Shown piece after piece: positions 30,706 through 42,324 of a stretch of DNA of 64,000 nt. The DNA is taken from the NCBI RefSeq assembly GCF_900103085.1, contig NZ_FMWR01000005.1:48930-112929 (forward strand). Direction: 5' to 3'. This stretch comes from Gilliamella mensalis. Lineage in GTDB: Bacteria > Pseudomonadota > Gammaproteobacteria > Enterobacterales > Orbaceae. Both the position numbers and the translations under genes were made by a program. Position 1 is the first letter of the stretch. Each line of letters starts with the position of its first letter. The notes beneath the pieces are model-generated. The model ran no database searches. It saw only the letters and a list, made by a program, of their open reading frames with translations, and had not been told where the DNA came from.

Positions 30706-32310
30706 TTACCAATTTTCAAACCCAAAAGCACTAGTGATTGGATAACGACGACCTTTGCCAAAATTACGAGTTGTGATTTTCGGACCAATTGCTGATTGAC
30801 GCCGTTTATACTCATTGATATCAACCAATTTAATAACCCTTCTTACCGTTGCTTCATCATAATTTTGTGCAATAAGTTGTTCAACGGAAAGATCGTGTTG
30901 AACATAACCTTCCAAAATTCCATCTAAAACATCATACGGCGGTAAACTATCTTCATCTTTCTGATCAGGTGCTAACTCCGCTGAAGGTGGTCGTGTTATC
31001 ACTCTCTCAGGAATAACATAAGAACGCGTATTACGGTATTTTGACAACGCAAACACCATGGTTTTAGGTACATCTTTGAGTACATCAAAACCACCGGCCA
31101 TATCGCCATAAAGCGTTGCATAACCTACCGACATTTCGCTTTTATTGCCTGTTGTCAGTACCAGTCTGCGCCGTTTATTTGATAGCGCCATTAAAATCAC
31201 TCCACGACAACGCGCCTGTAGGTTTTCTTCTGTGGTATCTTGTTGTGTGCCAACAAACATTGGATTGAGCGAGGCCATAAATGCATCAAACATAGGTTCA
31301 ATTGAAATAATATCAAATTCAACCCCTAATATTTCAGCTTCCTCTTTAGCATCTGCAATACTAATATCGGCTGTATAACGAAATGGCATCATCACCGCCT
31401 GTACTTTATCTTTACCTAAAGCATCTACCGCAATAGCAAGGGTTAAAGCAGAATCAATCCCACCAGAAAGTCCTAAAACAGCACCTTGGAAGCCATTTTT
31501 AGTCACATAATCGCGAGTTGCAAGTACCAATGCATCATAAACTGAAGCTAATTGATTATTTTCATTCTTATCAATTATCGCAGGATGATTGACACCCAAT
31601 TCAAAACAAGCAATCTCTTCTTCAAATGATCTTAGCTGGCAAACAATCTTGCCAAGTTCATTACAAATAAAAGATCCGCCGTCAAATACCAACTCATCTT
31701 GCCCCCCCACTTGATTGACATAAATAACAGGTAGACCAGTTCGTTTTGCATGTTGTTTAACTAAATTATGGCGATGTTTCTGTTTTTCACAATCATAAGG
31801 GGAAGCGTTAATGGTGACAACAAAATCAGCCTGAGCCATATGAATATTATCAACCGGCTCAATTTGCCAAAGATCTTCACAAATTAATAAACCAATCTTT
31901 TTGCCTTTAAAATCGACGACGCAAGTTTGATTGTCAGCAGTAAAATAACGCTTTTCATCAAATACATCATAATTGGGTAACTGCTGTTTGTGATAACGCG
32001 CTAATAACTTACCGGCAGAAAAGAAAGATAATGAATTATAAATACAGCCAGCATACCAGTGTGGGTGTCCAACAATAACTGCACAGTGTTCACTTGATTG
32101 TTGAATTAAAGCCAACGCCTTCTGGCAGCGATCTTTAAAATCAGATCGATAAACTAAATCTTCTGGAGGATATCCACATAACGCAAGTTCTGAAAAAATA
32201 ATAAGATCATAAGATGAGTGGCTATGCATGAGCTCAACTATCTGCTGAGCATTTCCTTCTATATCGCCAACACGCCAATTTTTTTGCGCTAAAACAATAG
32301 ATAAAGACAT
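30706..32310 (-). CDS. nadE: NAD+ synthase, glutamine-hydrolysing
   Basis: This 534-residue two-domain enzyme has an N-terminal nitrilase-fold glutaminase (FSELALCGYPPEDL with Glu, HKQQLPNYDVFDEKRYF with Lys, GLLICEDLW with catalytic Cys) and a C-terminal ATP-dependent ligase with the P-loop SGGIDSALTLA and TTGNKSEMSVGY. It amidates deamido-NAD+ using glutamine. E. coli NadE is shorter and uses ammonia; the fused form with glnB downstream makes sense because both depend on glutamine. Confidence 0.95.
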   Translation of the reverse strand: MSLSIVLAQKNWRVGDIEGNAQQIVELMHSHSSYDLIIFSELALCGYPPEDLVYRSDFKDRCQKALALIQQSSEHCAVIVGHPHWYAGCIYNSLSFFSAGKLLARYHKQQLPNYDVFDEKRYFTADNQTCVVDFKGKKIGLLICEDLWQIEPVDNIHMAQADFVVTINASPYDCEKQKHRHNLVKQHAKRTGLPVIYVNQVGGQDELVFDGGSFICNELGKIVCQLRSFEEEIACFELGVNHPAIIDKNENNQLASVYDALVLATRDYVTKNGFQGAVLGLSGGIDSALTLAIAVDALGKDKVQAVMMPFRYTADISIADAKEEAEILGVEFDIISIEPMFDAFMASLNPMFVGTQQDTTEENLQARCRGVILMALSNKRRRLVLTTGNKSEMSVGYATLYGDMAGGFDVLKDVPKTMVFALSKYRNTRSYVIPERVITRPPSAELAPDQKDEDSLPPYDVLDGILEGYVQHDLSVEQLIAQNYDEATVRRVIKLVDINEYKRRQSAIGPKITTRNFGKGRRYPITSAFGFENW

Positions 32311-32428
32311 ATAAAATTCAACATCACAAATAAAATTAACATTAAGTTTAAATGATTCTAAGTTGCGCTGCTACTTTTTTATCGTTAACATGCAACAATA
32401 AATGGTTTTGACTTATCTGGAAGTTAAT

Positions 32429-33508
32429 ATGCATAAAATATTAAATGTGGAGCTGGCTAAACGTCGTTATCCCATCACCATTGGTGAAAATCTACTAGGC
32501 GAATTTCAACATTTTAAACTCCAAGCTGGTCAACGCGTGCTCATTGCTACGAATGAAACTATCGCGCCCCTTTATTTACAAACATTAATTGATATGCTTG
32601 AAAAGCATGGTGTAAAAACCGATTCTGTCGTGGTTCCTGATGGTGAGCAGTATAAAACGATGGAAACATGGAACATGATACTCACAGCCTTACTTGCCCA
32701 TAATCATACCCGAAGCTCAATATTGATTGCATTAGGTGGCGGCGTAATTGGCGATGTGGCTGGCTTTGCCGCTTCAGCTTATCAACGTGGCATTAAGTTT
32801 ATTCAAGTACCCACTACACTACTGTCCCAAGTTGACTCATCTGTAGGTGGCAAAACAGCGATCAATCATCCACTGGGTAAAAATATGATTGGCGCATTTT
32901 ATCAACCGCAATCAGTTGTCATTGATCTTAATTGTTTAAAAACATTACCGCCACGAGAGCTTTCAGCAGGACTTGCTGAAGTAATAAAATACGGTATTAT
33001 TTTAGATGCTGAATTTTTTAGTTGGTTAGAAGCACACATCGACGATTTACTAAACCTAGATGTTAATGCATTAAGCTACTGTATTTATCATTGTTGTAAG
33101 CTTAAAGCACAAGTTGTTGCTGCAGACGAAACAGAACAAGGCATACGCGCGATATTAAATCTTGGTCATACTTATGGGCACGCAATAGAGGCAGAACTGG
33201 GTTATGGAAACTGGCTACATGGCGAAGCCGTCAGTGTCGGTATGCTAATGGCTGCACAAACAGCAAAATTACTTGGTAAATTAACCCAAGCAGATATTGA
33301 ACGGATTAAAAACTTATTAATTCGTGCTAAGCTACCAGTTAACAGACCAACAACAATGCCGATTGAATCTTACCTACCACATATGTTACGAGATAAAAAG
33401 GTACTATCCGGACAACTACGGCTAGTTGTACCCACTAAAATTGGGCATGTTCAAGTGCTGGACGGCATTGATAAAGACGTGGTATTTCAATCTATACAAC
33501 TTACTTAA
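32429..33508 (+). CDS. aroB: 3-dehydroquinate synthase
   Basis: This 359-residue protein has NAD-binding [25 protein letters not shown], the metal/substrate loop [19 protein letters not shown], and zinc ligands in [12 protein letters not shown] and [11 protein letters not shown]. It forms the first carbocycle of the shikimate pathway. ATG 32429 has GGAAG at good spacing and gives a length like E. coli AroB (362 aa). aroK, its usual upstream partner, is not present. Confidence 0.95.
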   Translation: MHKILNVELAKRRYPITIGENLLGEFQHFKLQAGQRVLIATNETIAPLYLQTLIDMLEKHGVKTDSVVVPDGEQYKTMETWNMILTALLAHNHTRSSILIALGGGVIGDVAGFAASAYQRGIKFIQVPTTLLSQVDSSVGGKTAINHPLGKNMIGAFYQPQSVVIDLNCLKTLPPRELSAGLAEVIKYGIILDAEFFSWLEAHIDDLLNLDVNALSYCIYHCCKLKAQVVAADETEQGIRAILNLGHTYGHAIEAELGYGNWLHGEAVSVGMLMAAQTAKLLGKLTQADIERIKNLLIRAKLPVNRPTTMPIESYLPHMLRDKKVLSGQLRLVVPTKIGHVQVLDGIDKDVVFQSIQLT

Positions 33509-33777
33509 TGATTGGTAAAAACTGGCCGTGTCATTGACAGTAATAAAAAACCACTGCAATTGATATATAACAAGATTAACGCATCTCATCAACAAGATGA
33601 AATGCGTTCACATCAAAAAATCACATCATAAACTTACTCAGCTTAATGTAAATATTTTATTACACATCTTTTATATTTGCTTACTCAGATACCTATTTTT
33701 TAAATTTATTTTCTATCAAATCACAAAATTTAAAAGACTAATTACTTAGTAAATATTGAAAATTTAATTTACTATTA

Positions 33778-33795
33778 TGTAATTTTGTGTTTACA
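33778..33795. promoter_or_regulatory. TyrR box 1 upstream of aroF
   Basis: TGTAATTTTGTGTTTACA fits the TyrR consensus TGTAAA-N6-TTTACA with one mismatch. It lies 68 bp before the aroF start. Confidence 0.7.
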
Positions 33796-33808
33796 TAATA
33801 ACCGTTTA

Positions 33809-33826
33809 TGTAATTAATGTTTTACA
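33809..33826. promoter_or_regulatory. TyrR box 2 upstream of aroF
   Basis: TGTAATTAATGTTTTACA, the same one-mismatch fit, 31 bp (about three helical turns) from box 1 on the same face of the helix. The boxes probably overlap the promoter. Confidence 0.7.
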
Positions 33827-33862
33827 TATAAAGTATAAATGATTTTAACAAGGAAAATAATA

Positions 33863-34948
33863 ATGTTAAAAGATACCCTAAATAATGTCCGAATCCGAGA
33901 CGAACACATGTTAATCACACCCGAAGAAATAAAACAGCTTTCCCCTCTTTCTGAAGACTTAAAAAATCAAATTGCTTCATCACGCCAAACTGTTGTGGAT
34001 ATTTTAGATAGACGCGATCACCGATTGCTTATCGTCTGTGGTCCTTGCTCTATTCATGATCCTATTGCAGCACTGGAATATGCGCATAAATTAAAAAAAC
34101 TCTCAGACGAAGTTAAAGATCACTTATTTATCGTCATGCGTGTTTATTTTGAAAAACCAAGAACTACTGTTGGTTGGAAAGGTTTGATTAACGATCCTCA
34201 TATGGATAGCTCATTTGATATTGAGCATGGACTAAAAAAAGCACGTAAATTACTGCTCGATATTGCTGAAATTGGCTTACCTATTGCAACCGAAGCGTTA
34301 GATCCCAATACACCACAATATATTGGGGATTTGATTAGTTGGTCAGCAATTGGCGCAAGAACCACAGAGTCACAAACACATCGAGAAATGGCCTCAGGGC
34401 TTTCAATGCCTGTTGGTTTTAAAAATGGAACAGATGGTAGTTTAGATGTCGCCATTAACGCCATGAAATCAGCCTCTATGCCTCACCGTTTTGTGGGCAT
34501 TAATCAAAAAGGGCAAGTAACCGTTTTACAAACTATGGGTAACCCACATGGTCATGTTATTTTGCGTGGCGGTAAATCACCTAACTTTGACGCTGAAAAT
34601 GTCGCATTATGTGAGGCACAAATGAAAAAGGCGGGATTGCAACCCAACTTAATGATTGATTGTAGCCATGCCAATTCCAATAAAGATTATCGTAATCAAC
34701 CTGTTGTTGCTGAATCAATTATTGAACAAATCAAACATGGTAATAATTCAATTATTGGCGTGATGATTGAAAGTAATTTATTTGAAGGCAACCAATCTTC
34801 TGAACAACCACCAGAGGACTTCAAATATGGCGTGTCGGTTACTGATGCATGCATTAACTGGGAAGAAACAGACACACTATTGCGAAAAATGGATCATGTT
34901 TTAGCACAACCACTGATTGAAAGGCAAAAGCAATCGGTTACAGCTTAA
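33863..34948 (+). CDS. aroF: 3-deoxy-7-phosphoheptulonate synthase, tyrosine-sensitive type
   Basis: This 361-residue class I DAHP synthase is closest to E. coli AroF: LKDTLNNVRIRDEHMLITPEEIK near the N-terminus against AroF's DALNNVHITDEQVLMTPEQLK. Active-site stretches are CGPCSIHDP, YFEKPRTTVGWKGLINDPHMD, GARTTESQTHREMASG, DCSHANS and VSVTDACINWE. It makes DAHP from erythrose 4-phosphate and phosphoenolpyruvate. ATG 33863 follows AAGGAAA. Two TyrR boxes upstream support repression by tyrosine-bound TyrR; tyrA, its usual partner, is absent. Confidence 0.92.
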   Translation: MLKDTLNNVRIRDEHMLITPEEIKQLSPLSEDLKNQIASSRQTVVDILDRRDHRLLIVCGPCSIHDPIAALEYAHKLKKLSDEVKDHLFIVMRVYFEKPRTTVGWKGLINDPHMDSSFDIEHGLKKARKLLLDIAEIGLPIATEALDPNTPQYIGDLISWSAIGARTTESQTHREMASGLSMPVGFKNGTDGSLDVAINAMKSASMPHRFVGINQKGQVTVLQTMGNPHGHVILRGGKSPNFDAENVALCEAQMKKAGLQPNLMIDCSHANSNKDYRNQPVVAESIIEQIKHGNNSIIGVMIESNLFEGNQSSEQPPEDFKYGVSVTDACINWEETDTLLRKMDHVLAQPLIERQKQSVTA

Positions 34949-34961
34949 TCGATCAATAGAT

Positions 34962-35000
34962 AAATATATCGCCGACATTATTATCGGCGATATATTTTTT
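34962..35000. terminator. Bidirectional terminator between aroF and purL
   Basis: A 14-bp stem AAATATATCGCCGA/TCGGCGATATATTT with an 8-nt loop and T-runs in both directions, between two facing stop codons. Confidence 0.85.
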
Positions 35001-38000
35001 AACCTAGCTGCTTACGAGCATTACGGAACATTCGCATCCATGGGCTATCTTCGCCCCAATTATCTGGGTACCAAGAATTTGTTACAGTTCTAAATACACG
35101 CTCAGGATGAGGCATCATAATCGTTGCGCGACCATCTTTAGAGGTGACTGCAGTGATCCCATTTGGAGAACCATTTGGATTAGCAGGGTATTGCTGTGTT
35201 ACTTTACCAAAATGGTCAATATAACGTACCGCAATTAATCCTGATGCTTCTAAATTGGTTAGATGCGTATCATCACTAACCTCAACCCGTCCTTCCCCAT
35301 GCGAAACCGCAATTGGCATATAACAGCCCGCCATATCAGTAAAAAGCAAAGATGGGCTTGATTGAATTTGCACTAAGCTAAAGCGCGCTTCAAAACGTTC
35401 TGACAAATTACGCACAAAACGAGGCCACAAATCAGCCCCTGGAATCAGATCATTAAGGTTTGACATCATTTGGCAACCATTACAAACCCCTAACGATAAC
35501 GTATCGCCGCGATGGAAAAACTGCTCAAACTCATATCGAACTCGCTCATTAAACAGCACTGATTTAGCCCAACCTTCGCCAGCACCCAACACATCACCAT
35601 AAGAAAAGCCACCACAAGCAACCAGTGTACTAAATGGCTCAAGCGTAATACGACCTGAAAGTAAATCCGTCATATGTACATCAATGGCTTCAAAACCAGC
35701 TCGATCGAATGCGGCGGCCATTTCGACATGCGAATTAACCCCTTGTTCACGTAAAATGGCAACTTTAGGTTTTGCACCTTTAGCAATATAAGGCACAGTA
35801 ATATCCTTTTGTGGGTCGAAAGTTAAGTGCACACTTAGTCCTGGATCATCTTCATTTTGTTTCGCTTGATGTTCTTGATCTGCACACTCAGGATTGTCAC
35901 GTAACCGCTGCATCTGCCAAGTTGTTTCGGCCCACCATGTTCTTAACATTGAGCGCGACTCACTATAAACCACAGCAGATTTGTTGCGCACAATAAATTG
36001 TTGTCCTGCTTTAGCACTACCCAAAGCATGAACCGTATGAGATAAGCCAAACTGCTTAAAGCAAGCCATTACATCGTCTAAACAACTATTAGCCACCTGA
36101 ATAACAGCACCAAGCTCCTCATTAAATAGCGAAGCAATCACATCATGACCTAATTGAGAAATATCAACATCAACACCACAATGCCCTGCAAAAGCCATCT
36201 CAGCCAATGTCACAAACAGCCCTCCATCGGAACGATCATGATAAGCAAGCAGAGCATTTTGACTGACTAAGGCTTGAATTGCTTGATAAAAATTAAGCAG
36301 CTCTTTAGGGTTATGCACATCCGCTGTTTGTTGACCTAAATGACGATACACTTGCGCCAGCGCAGTTGCACCTAACGCTTGATGACCGTTTGATAAATCA
36401 ACCAACAATAACGTATTATCTTGATCGGCACGCAATTGTGGTGTCACGGTTTTACGCACATCTTCAACGCGTGCAAATGCCGAAATAACCAACGATAACG
36501 GCGACGTCACTGTTTTTTGTTCGCCATCTTGTTGCCATGTGGTTTTCATCGACATCGAATCTTTACCAACTGGAATTGCAAGTCCCAATGCTGGGCATAG
36601 ATCTTCACCTATTGCTTTAACGGCCTGATAAAGCCCAGCATCTTCACCCGGATGGCCAGCGGCAGCCATCCAGTTAGCTGAAAGCTTAATGCGTTTGATA
36701 TCGCCAATATTCGTTGCGGCAATATTGGTAATCGCCTCACCAACAGCAAGCCTTGCCGAGGCAGCAAAGTTAATTAGTGCAACTGGCGCGCGCTCCCCAA
36801 TGGACATAGCTTCGCCATAATAACTATCAAAACTTGCGGTGGTAACAGCACAATCGGCAACAGGTACTTGCCAAGGACCGACCATTTGATCGCGCGATAC
36901 CATCCCCGTCACAGAGCGATCGCCAATGGTAATTAAAAAGGTCTTTTCGGCAACCGTTGGCAAATGTAAAACCCGTTTGACTGCATCATATAAATTAATG
37001 TCAGCAGTTGAAAAATTATCACCATGCGCCTGATGTGTTTTTACATCGCGTTGCATTTTAGGCGTTTTACCAAGAAGTACATCCAATGGTAGATCAATTG
37101 GATTATTATTAAAATGATCATCATGCAAAGTAACAGCTTTATTGGCAGTTGCTTGACCAATCACAGCATAAGGCGCCCGTTCGCGTTGGCAAAGCTCATC
37201 AAACAGAGCCAATTTATCCGGATGGATAGCAAGCACATAACGTTCTTGCGATTCATTACACCAGATTTCTAGCGGTGACATTCCCGGCTCATCACTGAGT
37301 ATTTTACGTAGTTCAAATTTACCACCACAGCCCCCGTCACTAACCAGCTCAGGCATCGCATTAGACAAACCGCCAGCACCCACATCATGAATAAATAAGA
37401 TAGGGTTATCTTCACCTAGTTGCCAGCAGCGATCGATAACTTCTTGACAACGGCGCTCCATTTCAGGGTTATCGCGCTGAACAGAAGCAAAATCCAGATC
37501 TGCATCGGATTGACCTGATGTCATAGACGACGCCGCCCCACCACCTAAGCCAATATTCATCGCAGGACCACCTAACACAATCAGCTTAGCGCCAGCCGGA
37601 AACTCACCTTTTTGAATATGTTCACGGCGAATATTACCCATACCACCCGCTAACATAATCGGTTTATGATAACCTCTCACTTCTTCGCCATTATGGCTAT
37701 TTACTCGCTCTTCATAAGTGCGAAAATAACCTAATAAAGCCGGACGACCAAATTCATTATTAAACGCTGCTCCCCCTAAAGGACCCTCCATCATAATATC
37801 AAACGCACTGACAATACGATCAGGCTTACCAAAATCTTGCTCCCAAGGTTGTTCAAAATTAGGGATCCGCAAGTTAGAAACCGAAAAACCCACTAAACCG
37901 GCTTTCGGTTTAGCCCCGCGCCCAGTTGCACCCTCGTCACGAATCTCACCACCACTCCCCGTTGCCGCTCCCGGCCAAGGCGATATGGCGGTTGGATGAT

Positions 38001-38901
38001 TATGCGTTTCCACTTTCATTAAAATATCTGCATATTCTTGATGATAACCGTAGGTTTTATTCTCATTATCTGCAAAAAAGCGCCCAACTTTCGAGCCATC
38101 CATCACAGCGGCATTATCCTTATAAGCAGACGAAACATAATCAGGAGTGTGCTCAAAAGTATTTTTGATCATCTTAAACAGTGATTTAGGCTGCTTTACC
38201 CCATCAATAATCCAATCAGCATTAAAAATCTTATGGCGACAATGCTCAGAGTTGGCTTGCGCAAACATATAAAGTTCAATATCAGTCGGATTACGTTTTA
38301 ATTTTTTAAAATTTTCAACTAAATAATCAATCTCATCAGATGCTAACGCTAAACCTAATTTAAGGTTAGCATCTTCTAACGCTTTGCGCCCTTGGGCTAA
38401 TAAATCAACGGTTGTCACAGGCGTTGGAGACTCAACGTGGAATAGCTGCTCGGCTTGCTCAACACGACTAAAAACAGCTTCCATCATGCGATCGTGAATC
38501 AATGATAAAAAATCATTTTTTTGTGAATCGGTTAATGGCGAACTCACTTGCACATAATAAGCGATTCCTCGTTCAATACGGCGAATCTGCGACAAGCCGC
38601 AATTATGCGCAATGTCCGTCGCTTTTGACGACCAAGGCGAAATGGTTCCAGCTCTAGGCGTGACTAAAAAGAGTTGTTTAATGGATTTATCTTTGATATT
38701 TATTTGTGCAGTTTTAGGACCATATTGCAATAATCTATCTAGCGTTAATTGTTGTTTGTCCGTCAATTTATCAGCCAAATCAACAAAATGGAGATATTGG
38801 GCTTCAATACCAATAACAGGGATGGATTTTTCACAACAAGTAGATAAGATTTTACTAATACGAAATGCAGATAAAGCAGAACAGCCAGCTAAAATTTTCA
38901 T
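34999..38901 (-). CDS. purL: Phosphoribosylformylglycinamidine synthase PurL
   Basis: This 1300-residue protein is the large single-chain FGAM synthase (E. coli 1295 aa). It starts [19 protein letters not shown]. The synthase domains have [49 protein letters not shown] and [11 protein letters not shown]. The C-terminal glutaminase has GVCNGCQMM (nucleophile Cys) and [10 protein letters not shown] (His). It catalyses the fourth step of purine synthesis. ATG 38901 is preferred to an upstream in-frame start because it matches the family N-terminus. A TATAAT-like -10 lies upstream on the minus strand near 38948-38953. Confidence 0.97.
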   Translation of the reverse strand: MKILAGCSALSAFRISKILSTCCEKSIPVIGIEAQYLHFVDLADKLTDKQQLTLDRLLQYGPKTAQINIKDKSIKQLFLVTPRAGTISPWSSKATDIAHNCGLSQIRRIERGIAYYVQVSSPLTDSQKNDFLSLIHDRMMEAVFSRVEQAEQLFHVESPTPVTTVDLLAQGRKALEDANLKLGLALASDEIDYLVENFKKLKRNPTDIELYMFAQANSEHCRHKIFNADWIIDGVKQPKSLFKMIKNTFEHTPDYVSSAYKDNAAVMDGSKVGRFFADNENKTYGYHQEYADILMKVETHNHPTAISPWPGAATGSGGEIRDEGATGRGAKPKAGLVGFSVSNLRIPNFEQPWEQDFGKPDRIVSAFDIMMEGPLGGAAFNNEFGRPALLGYFRTYEERVNSHNGEEVRGYHKPIMLAGGMGNIRREHIQKGEFPAGAKLIVLGGPAMNIGLGGGAASSMTSGQSDADLDFASVQRDNPEMERRCQEVIDRCWQLGEDNPILFIHDVGAGGLSNAMPELVSDGGCGGKFELRKILSDEPGMSPLEIWCNESQERYVLAIHPDKLALFDELCQRERAPYAVIGQATANKAVTLHDDHFNNNPIDLPLDVLLGKTPKMQRDVKTHQAHGDNFSTADINLYDAVKRVLHLPTVAEKTFLITIGDRSVTGMVSRDQMVGPWQVPVADCAVTTASFDSYYGEAMSIGERAPVALINFAASARLAVGEAITNIAATNIGDIKRIKLSANWMAAAGHPGEDAGLYQAVKAIGEDLCPALGLAIPVGKDSMSMKTTWQQDGEQKTVTSPLSLVISAFARVEDVRKTVTPQLRADQDNTLLLVDLSNGHQALGATALAQVYRHLGQQTADVHNPKELLNFYQAIQALVSQNALLAYHDRSDGGLFVTLAEMAFAGHCGVDVDISQLGHDVIASLFNEELGAVIQVANSCLDDVMACFKQFGLSHTVHALGSAKAGQQFIVRNKSAVVYSESRSMLRTWWAETTWQMQRLRDNPECADQEHQAKQNEDDPGLSVHLTFDPQKDITVPYIAKGAKPKVAILREQGVNSHVEMAAAFDRAGFEAIDVHMTDLLSGRITLEPFSTLVACGGFSYGDVLGAGEGWAKSVLFNERVRYEFEQFFHRGDTLSLGVCNGCQMMSNLNDLIPGADLWPRFVRNLSERFEARFSLVQIQSSPSLLFTDMAGCYMPIAVSHGEGRVEVSDDTHLTNLEASGLIAVRYIDHFGKVTQQYPANPNGSPNGITAVTSKDGRATIMMPHPERVFRTVTNSWYPDNWGEDSPWMRMFRNARKQLG

Positions 38902-39092
38902 GAAAATTACTCTTTTTAAGCCAAAAATAGGGGGGAAATAGAACAATATTATAAAAGAAAGCGTACGATGTGGCTATATTAAATACAATTAATCAGGTGA
39001 TGGTTTTTTTATTTTTTGCTTAACTAAAAAAGCAACAAAACATCATAAAGCTACATAAAATCAACATGCGAATACTTATTGGAAAAATTTGA

Positions 39093-39287
39093 AAAATTAA
39101 GGCAGGACGAAAAACCCAATACCATACCATCCTTAATGCAGATAGTAAGGCATGGTTTATTCACTCGATAGCGATCGATAAACTATTTTCAATATCTATA
39201 CCAATATTGCAATCAATTATATTTACCATGATGACAGGATTGAAAGGCATATTTCGACAGAAATATCGCCAGAGTATAAAAATATAG
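39093..39287 (+). pseudogene. Possible gene remnant in the purL-rsgA gap
   Basis: The 465-bp gap 38902-39366 has no normal gene. One frame stays open for 64 codons (KIKAGRKTQYHTILNADSK, then a hydrophobic middle and a basic end RQKYRQSIKI) but has no start codon at its head. Two overlapping frames also look partly coding, as expected of a frameshifted relic. An imperfect hairpin ACCAT.CTTA/TAAGG.ATGGT lies at about 39127-39157. The family is not recognised. Confidence 0.25.
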
Positions 39288-39366
39288 ATATGTTTATCAC
39301 TACGAAAATAGAAAATTACATAATCTAAACCTTGTTGCAACTGTTATCTCCAAATAATACAGCTGC

Positions 39367-40395
39367 CTATTTATAGCTTTTATTGGTTTTTGCTTTAACT
39401 TCTTGCATTGACTGCAAAATTCGATGATAGTTATCTAACCTTGATTGAGCAATTTCACCCTCTTGCACGGCTTTTTGTAATAAACATCCTGGTGTGTCAA
39501 GATGATTACAATCACGAAAGTGGCAACCACCTAAATAATTATTAAATTCTTTAAAACCACTAATCACTTGCTCCGGCTCTAAGTGCCATAAACCAAATTC
39601 ACGGATACCTGGTGAATCAATAATATCGCCACCATTTGGTAAATGGTAAAGCTTTGATGAGGTTGTGGTGTGTTGACCAAGTCCTGATATTCCCGAAATA
39701 TCCCCAATCATTGCTGATTGTGATTGATGAGGTAACAGTAAATTAATAATACTTGATTTACCCACGCCTGACTGCCCAACTAAAATAGAAATCTTACCTT
39801 GCAAGATATCTTGTAATACCGCAATACCTTGTTGATGCTGGCATGAAACATACAACACTTGATAACCAATTTTGGTATAAATCGCCAATTGTTTTTCAAC
39901 ATCAGCGCGTTGCTGATCATTGAGTAAATCAATCTTGTTTAAAACAATAATGGGTTGTATATCAGTACTTTCACAAGCTACTAAATAGCGATCGATAATA
40001 TTTAGTGATAGTTCTGGCAAAACAGCCGAAATAATCACGATTTGATCAACATTTGCGGCAACAGGTTTAACACCATCATAAAAATCAGGCCGAACAAGCT
40101 CAGAGTGCCGAGGATGAACCGCTTCAATGATGCCATTGGTATTCGGCTCTAAACTTTCGCGCCATAAAACTTTATCGCCAGTGACTAACGACGGTAATGT
40201 GCGCCGAATACTACAACGATAAATAAGACCAGCACTATCTTCGACATCAGCCGATTTACCAAAACGACTTATCACCACACCATCACGAGGGGATGAAAAA
40301 TTTGATAGACTGTCATCTTGTTTTATAGCTAATCGTTGCTGGTGTTTTGCCGCTACGCGCCTTTTTTGATTTTGGGAGAGTTGATTTTTTGCCAT
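39367..40395 (-). CDS. rsgA: Ribosome small-subunit maturation GTPase RsgA
   Basis: This 342-residue protein has an N-terminal OB domain, a circularly permuted GTPase with NKIDLL (G4) before GQSGVGKSS (G1) and DSPGIREFG (G3), and a C-terminal zinc knuckle [14 protein letters not shown]. It checks late 30S subunit assembly. ATG 40395 gives the family start [13 protein letters not shown] and has GAG upstream; an in-frame ATG at 40404 is possible. It is divergent from orn as in E. coli. Confidence 0.95.
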   Translation of the reverse strand: MAKNQLSQNQKRRVAAKHQQRLAIKQDDSLSNFSSPRDGVVISRFGKSADVEDSAGLIYRCSIRRTLPSLVTGDKVLWRESLEPNTNGIIEAVHPRHSELVRPDFYDGVKPVAANVDQIVIISAVLPELSLNIIDRYLVACESTDIQPIIVLNKIDLLNDQQRADVEKQLAIYTKIGYQVLYVSCQHQQGIAVLQDILQGKISILVGQSGVGKSSIINLLLPHQSQSAMIGDISGISGLGQHTTTSSKLYHLPNGGDIIDSPGIREFGLWHLEPEQVISGFKEFNNYLGGCHFRDCNHLDTPGCLLQKAVQEGEIAQSRLDNYHRILQSMQEVKAKTNKSYK

Positions 40396-40474
40396 AGCAC
40401 TCATTTTTTACTAAAACAGATTGTCAGTTATGCTACACTACTGAGTATCAAAAAGAAAATTTCTATCGCAAATT

Positions 40475-41038
40475 ATGAGCAAACAACCACAAATTAACAA
40501 TAGTAATCTTATTTGGATCGATCTTGAAATGACAGGACTTAATCCAACCACTGATCGCATTATTGAAATTGCAACCATTGTTACCGATTCTAATTTAAAT
40601 ATCCTTGCTGAAGGACCGGTCATTGCCGTTCATCAATCTGATGAGCAATTAGCTTTAATGGATGAGTGGAATCAAAATACTCATGGCAAATCAGGACTCA
40701 TTGAGCGTGTTCGTACAAGTACCATTAGCGAACAACAAGCCGAACAACAGACCATCGAATTTTTAAAACAATGGGTACCTGAAAACTGCTCACCGATTTG
40801 TGGTAATACTATTGGGCAAGATCGTCGTTTTTTATTTAACTATATGCCTAATTTAGAACGTTATTTCCATTATCGTTATTTAGATGTCAGCACAATTAAA
40901 GAATTAGCTAAACGTTGGAAACCGGAAATACTAAAAGGAATTAGTAAACAGAGTTCGCACCAAGCGCTTGATGATATTCGTGATTCGATTGCCGAACTGG
41001 TTTATTACCGCGAGCACTTTTTTAATCTAACCGAATAA
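40475..41038 (+). CDS. orn: Oligoribonuclease
   Basis: This 187-residue DEDDh exonuclease has [10 protein letters not shown] (Exo I, Asp/Glu), [16 protein letters not shown] (Exo II) and [14 protein letters not shown] (Exo III, His/Asp). It degrades 2- to 5-nt RNAs and pGpG and is often essential. waaA begins 5 bp after the stop, followed by hemH, suggesting an orn-waaA-hemH operon not seen in E. coli. Confidence 0.97.
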   Translation: MSKQPQINNSNLIWIDLEMTGLNPTTDRIIEIATIVTDSNLNILAEGPVIAVHQSDEQLALMDEWNQNTHGKSGLIERVRTSTISEQQAEQQTIEFLKQWVPENCSPICGNTIGQDRRFLFNYMPNLERYFHYRYLDVSTIKELAKRWKPEILKGISKQSSHQALDDIRDSIAELVYYREHFFNLTE

Positions 41039-41043
41039 TTAGC

Positions 41044-42315
41044 ATGCAAATTTTATATACTGTTTTATTATATTTGATTCAACCCTTCGTTTGGCTAAGG
41101 CTACTTTGGCGTAGCTGTAAAGCGCCTGCTTATCGTAAGCGTTGGCTTGAACGCTATGGTTTTTGCCAAAATAAAGTTGAACCTAACGGTATTTTACTAC
41201 ATGCCGTATCAGTGGGAGAAACGATTGCCGCTATCCCACTCATCAAAGCATTGCAACAACAATATCCTAATTTACCTATCACTGTGACCACTATGACGCC
41301 AACAGGCTCGGAGCGAGTGCAATCGTCATTCGGTGATAGCGTGCATCATGTCTATTTACCTTATGATTTGCCTTGCGCAATAAATCGTTTTTTAAAAACA
41401 ACTCAGCCCAAATTAGTGATTATTATGGAAACTGAGCTTTGGCCTAATTTTATTGGGCAGTGTTACAAACGAAATATTCCGCTGATTCTTGCCAACGCCA
41501 GATTATCAGAACGATCAGCTAACCGATATCGCAAACTAGGACGCGCGATTAGCCATTTACTATCAAAAATTAGCACCGTTGCCGCACAAAATAAGCAAGA
41601 TGGAGAGCGTTTTATATCACTGGGTTTGCCAAGTGATCATCTAGCAATAACTGGCAGTATTAAATTTGATATTGATTTAACTACTCAACAGCAGCAAAAA
41701 ATCACAACACTAAAACAACAGTGGCAATTAAACCACCCTGTTTTTATTGCTGCAAGTACACATAGTGGCGAAGATGAAATCATCTTGTCTGCCTTTGAAC
41801 GATTATTACAAACATATCCTAATTTGTTATTGATTCTTGTCCCCCGTCACCCTGAACGCTTTAAAACCGTCGAAAAATTAATTAATGACCGTGGGTTAAA
41901 TTATATCAACCGCAGTAGCAACCAAGTTCCGACTCAACAGACGCAAGTCATTTTGGGCGATACAATGGGAGAGTTAATAGAACTTTATGGCATGGCCGAT
42001 ATTGCCTTTGTTGGTGGTAGTTTAGTGAAGCATGGTGGGCATAACCCATTAGAGCCAGCACTCCACCACATCCCAATCATTAGTGGCGAACACTTTTTCA
42101 ATTTTAAAGTTATTTGTGAACAGCTCATTTCAGCTAACGGGATGATCACTTGTGCTAGCTCAGAAGACGCTCTTTATTCCGCGGTTAATGCGCTTTTGGC
42201 AAATAAAAGTAATAGTCAGCAAATTGGCGAACAGGCATATCAAGTATTAAAACAAAATCAAGGGGCACTAAATCGGCTGCTTAACATTATCAATCATTAT
42301 CTTTGCGCAAAATAA
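41044..42315 (+). CDS. waaA: 3-deoxy-D-manno-octulosonic acid transferase
   Basis: This 423-residue GT-B glycosyltransferase has an N-terminal membrane anchor (LYTVLLYLIQPFVWLRLLW), LHAVSVGETIAAIPLI with the catalytic Glu, TVTTMTPTGSERV, METELWPN and the C-terminal sugar-nucleotide region FVGGSLVKHGGHNPLEPA. It adds Kdo to lipid A precursor at the inner membrane. Its stop overlaps the RBS of hemH. Confidence 0.95.
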   Translation: MQILYTVLLYLIQPFVWLRLLWRSCKAPAYRKRWLERYGFCQNKVEPNGILLHAVSVGETIAAIPLIKALQQQYPNLPITVTTMTPTGSERVQSSFGDSVHHVYLPYDLPCAINRFLKTTQPKLVIIMETELWPNFIGQCYKRNIPLILANARLSERSANRYRKLGRAISHLLSKISTVAAQNKQDGERFISLGLPSDHLAITGSIKFDIDLTTQQQQKITTLKQQWQLNHPVFIAASTHSGEDEIILSAFERLLQTYPNLLLILVPRHPERFKTVEKLINDRGLNYINRSSNQVPTQQTQVILGDTMGELIELYGMADIAFVGGSLVKHGGHNPLEPALHHIPIISGEHFFNFKVICEQLISANGMITCASSEDALYSAVNALLANKSNSQQIGEQAYQVLKQNQGALNRLLNIINHYLCAK

Positions 42316-42324
42316 GGATTGCTT

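Noticed and set aside
38902..39000. PurR operator before purL
   Set aside because: A GCGTACGAT word is present, but it does not match the PurR 16-bp dyad well enough to support.
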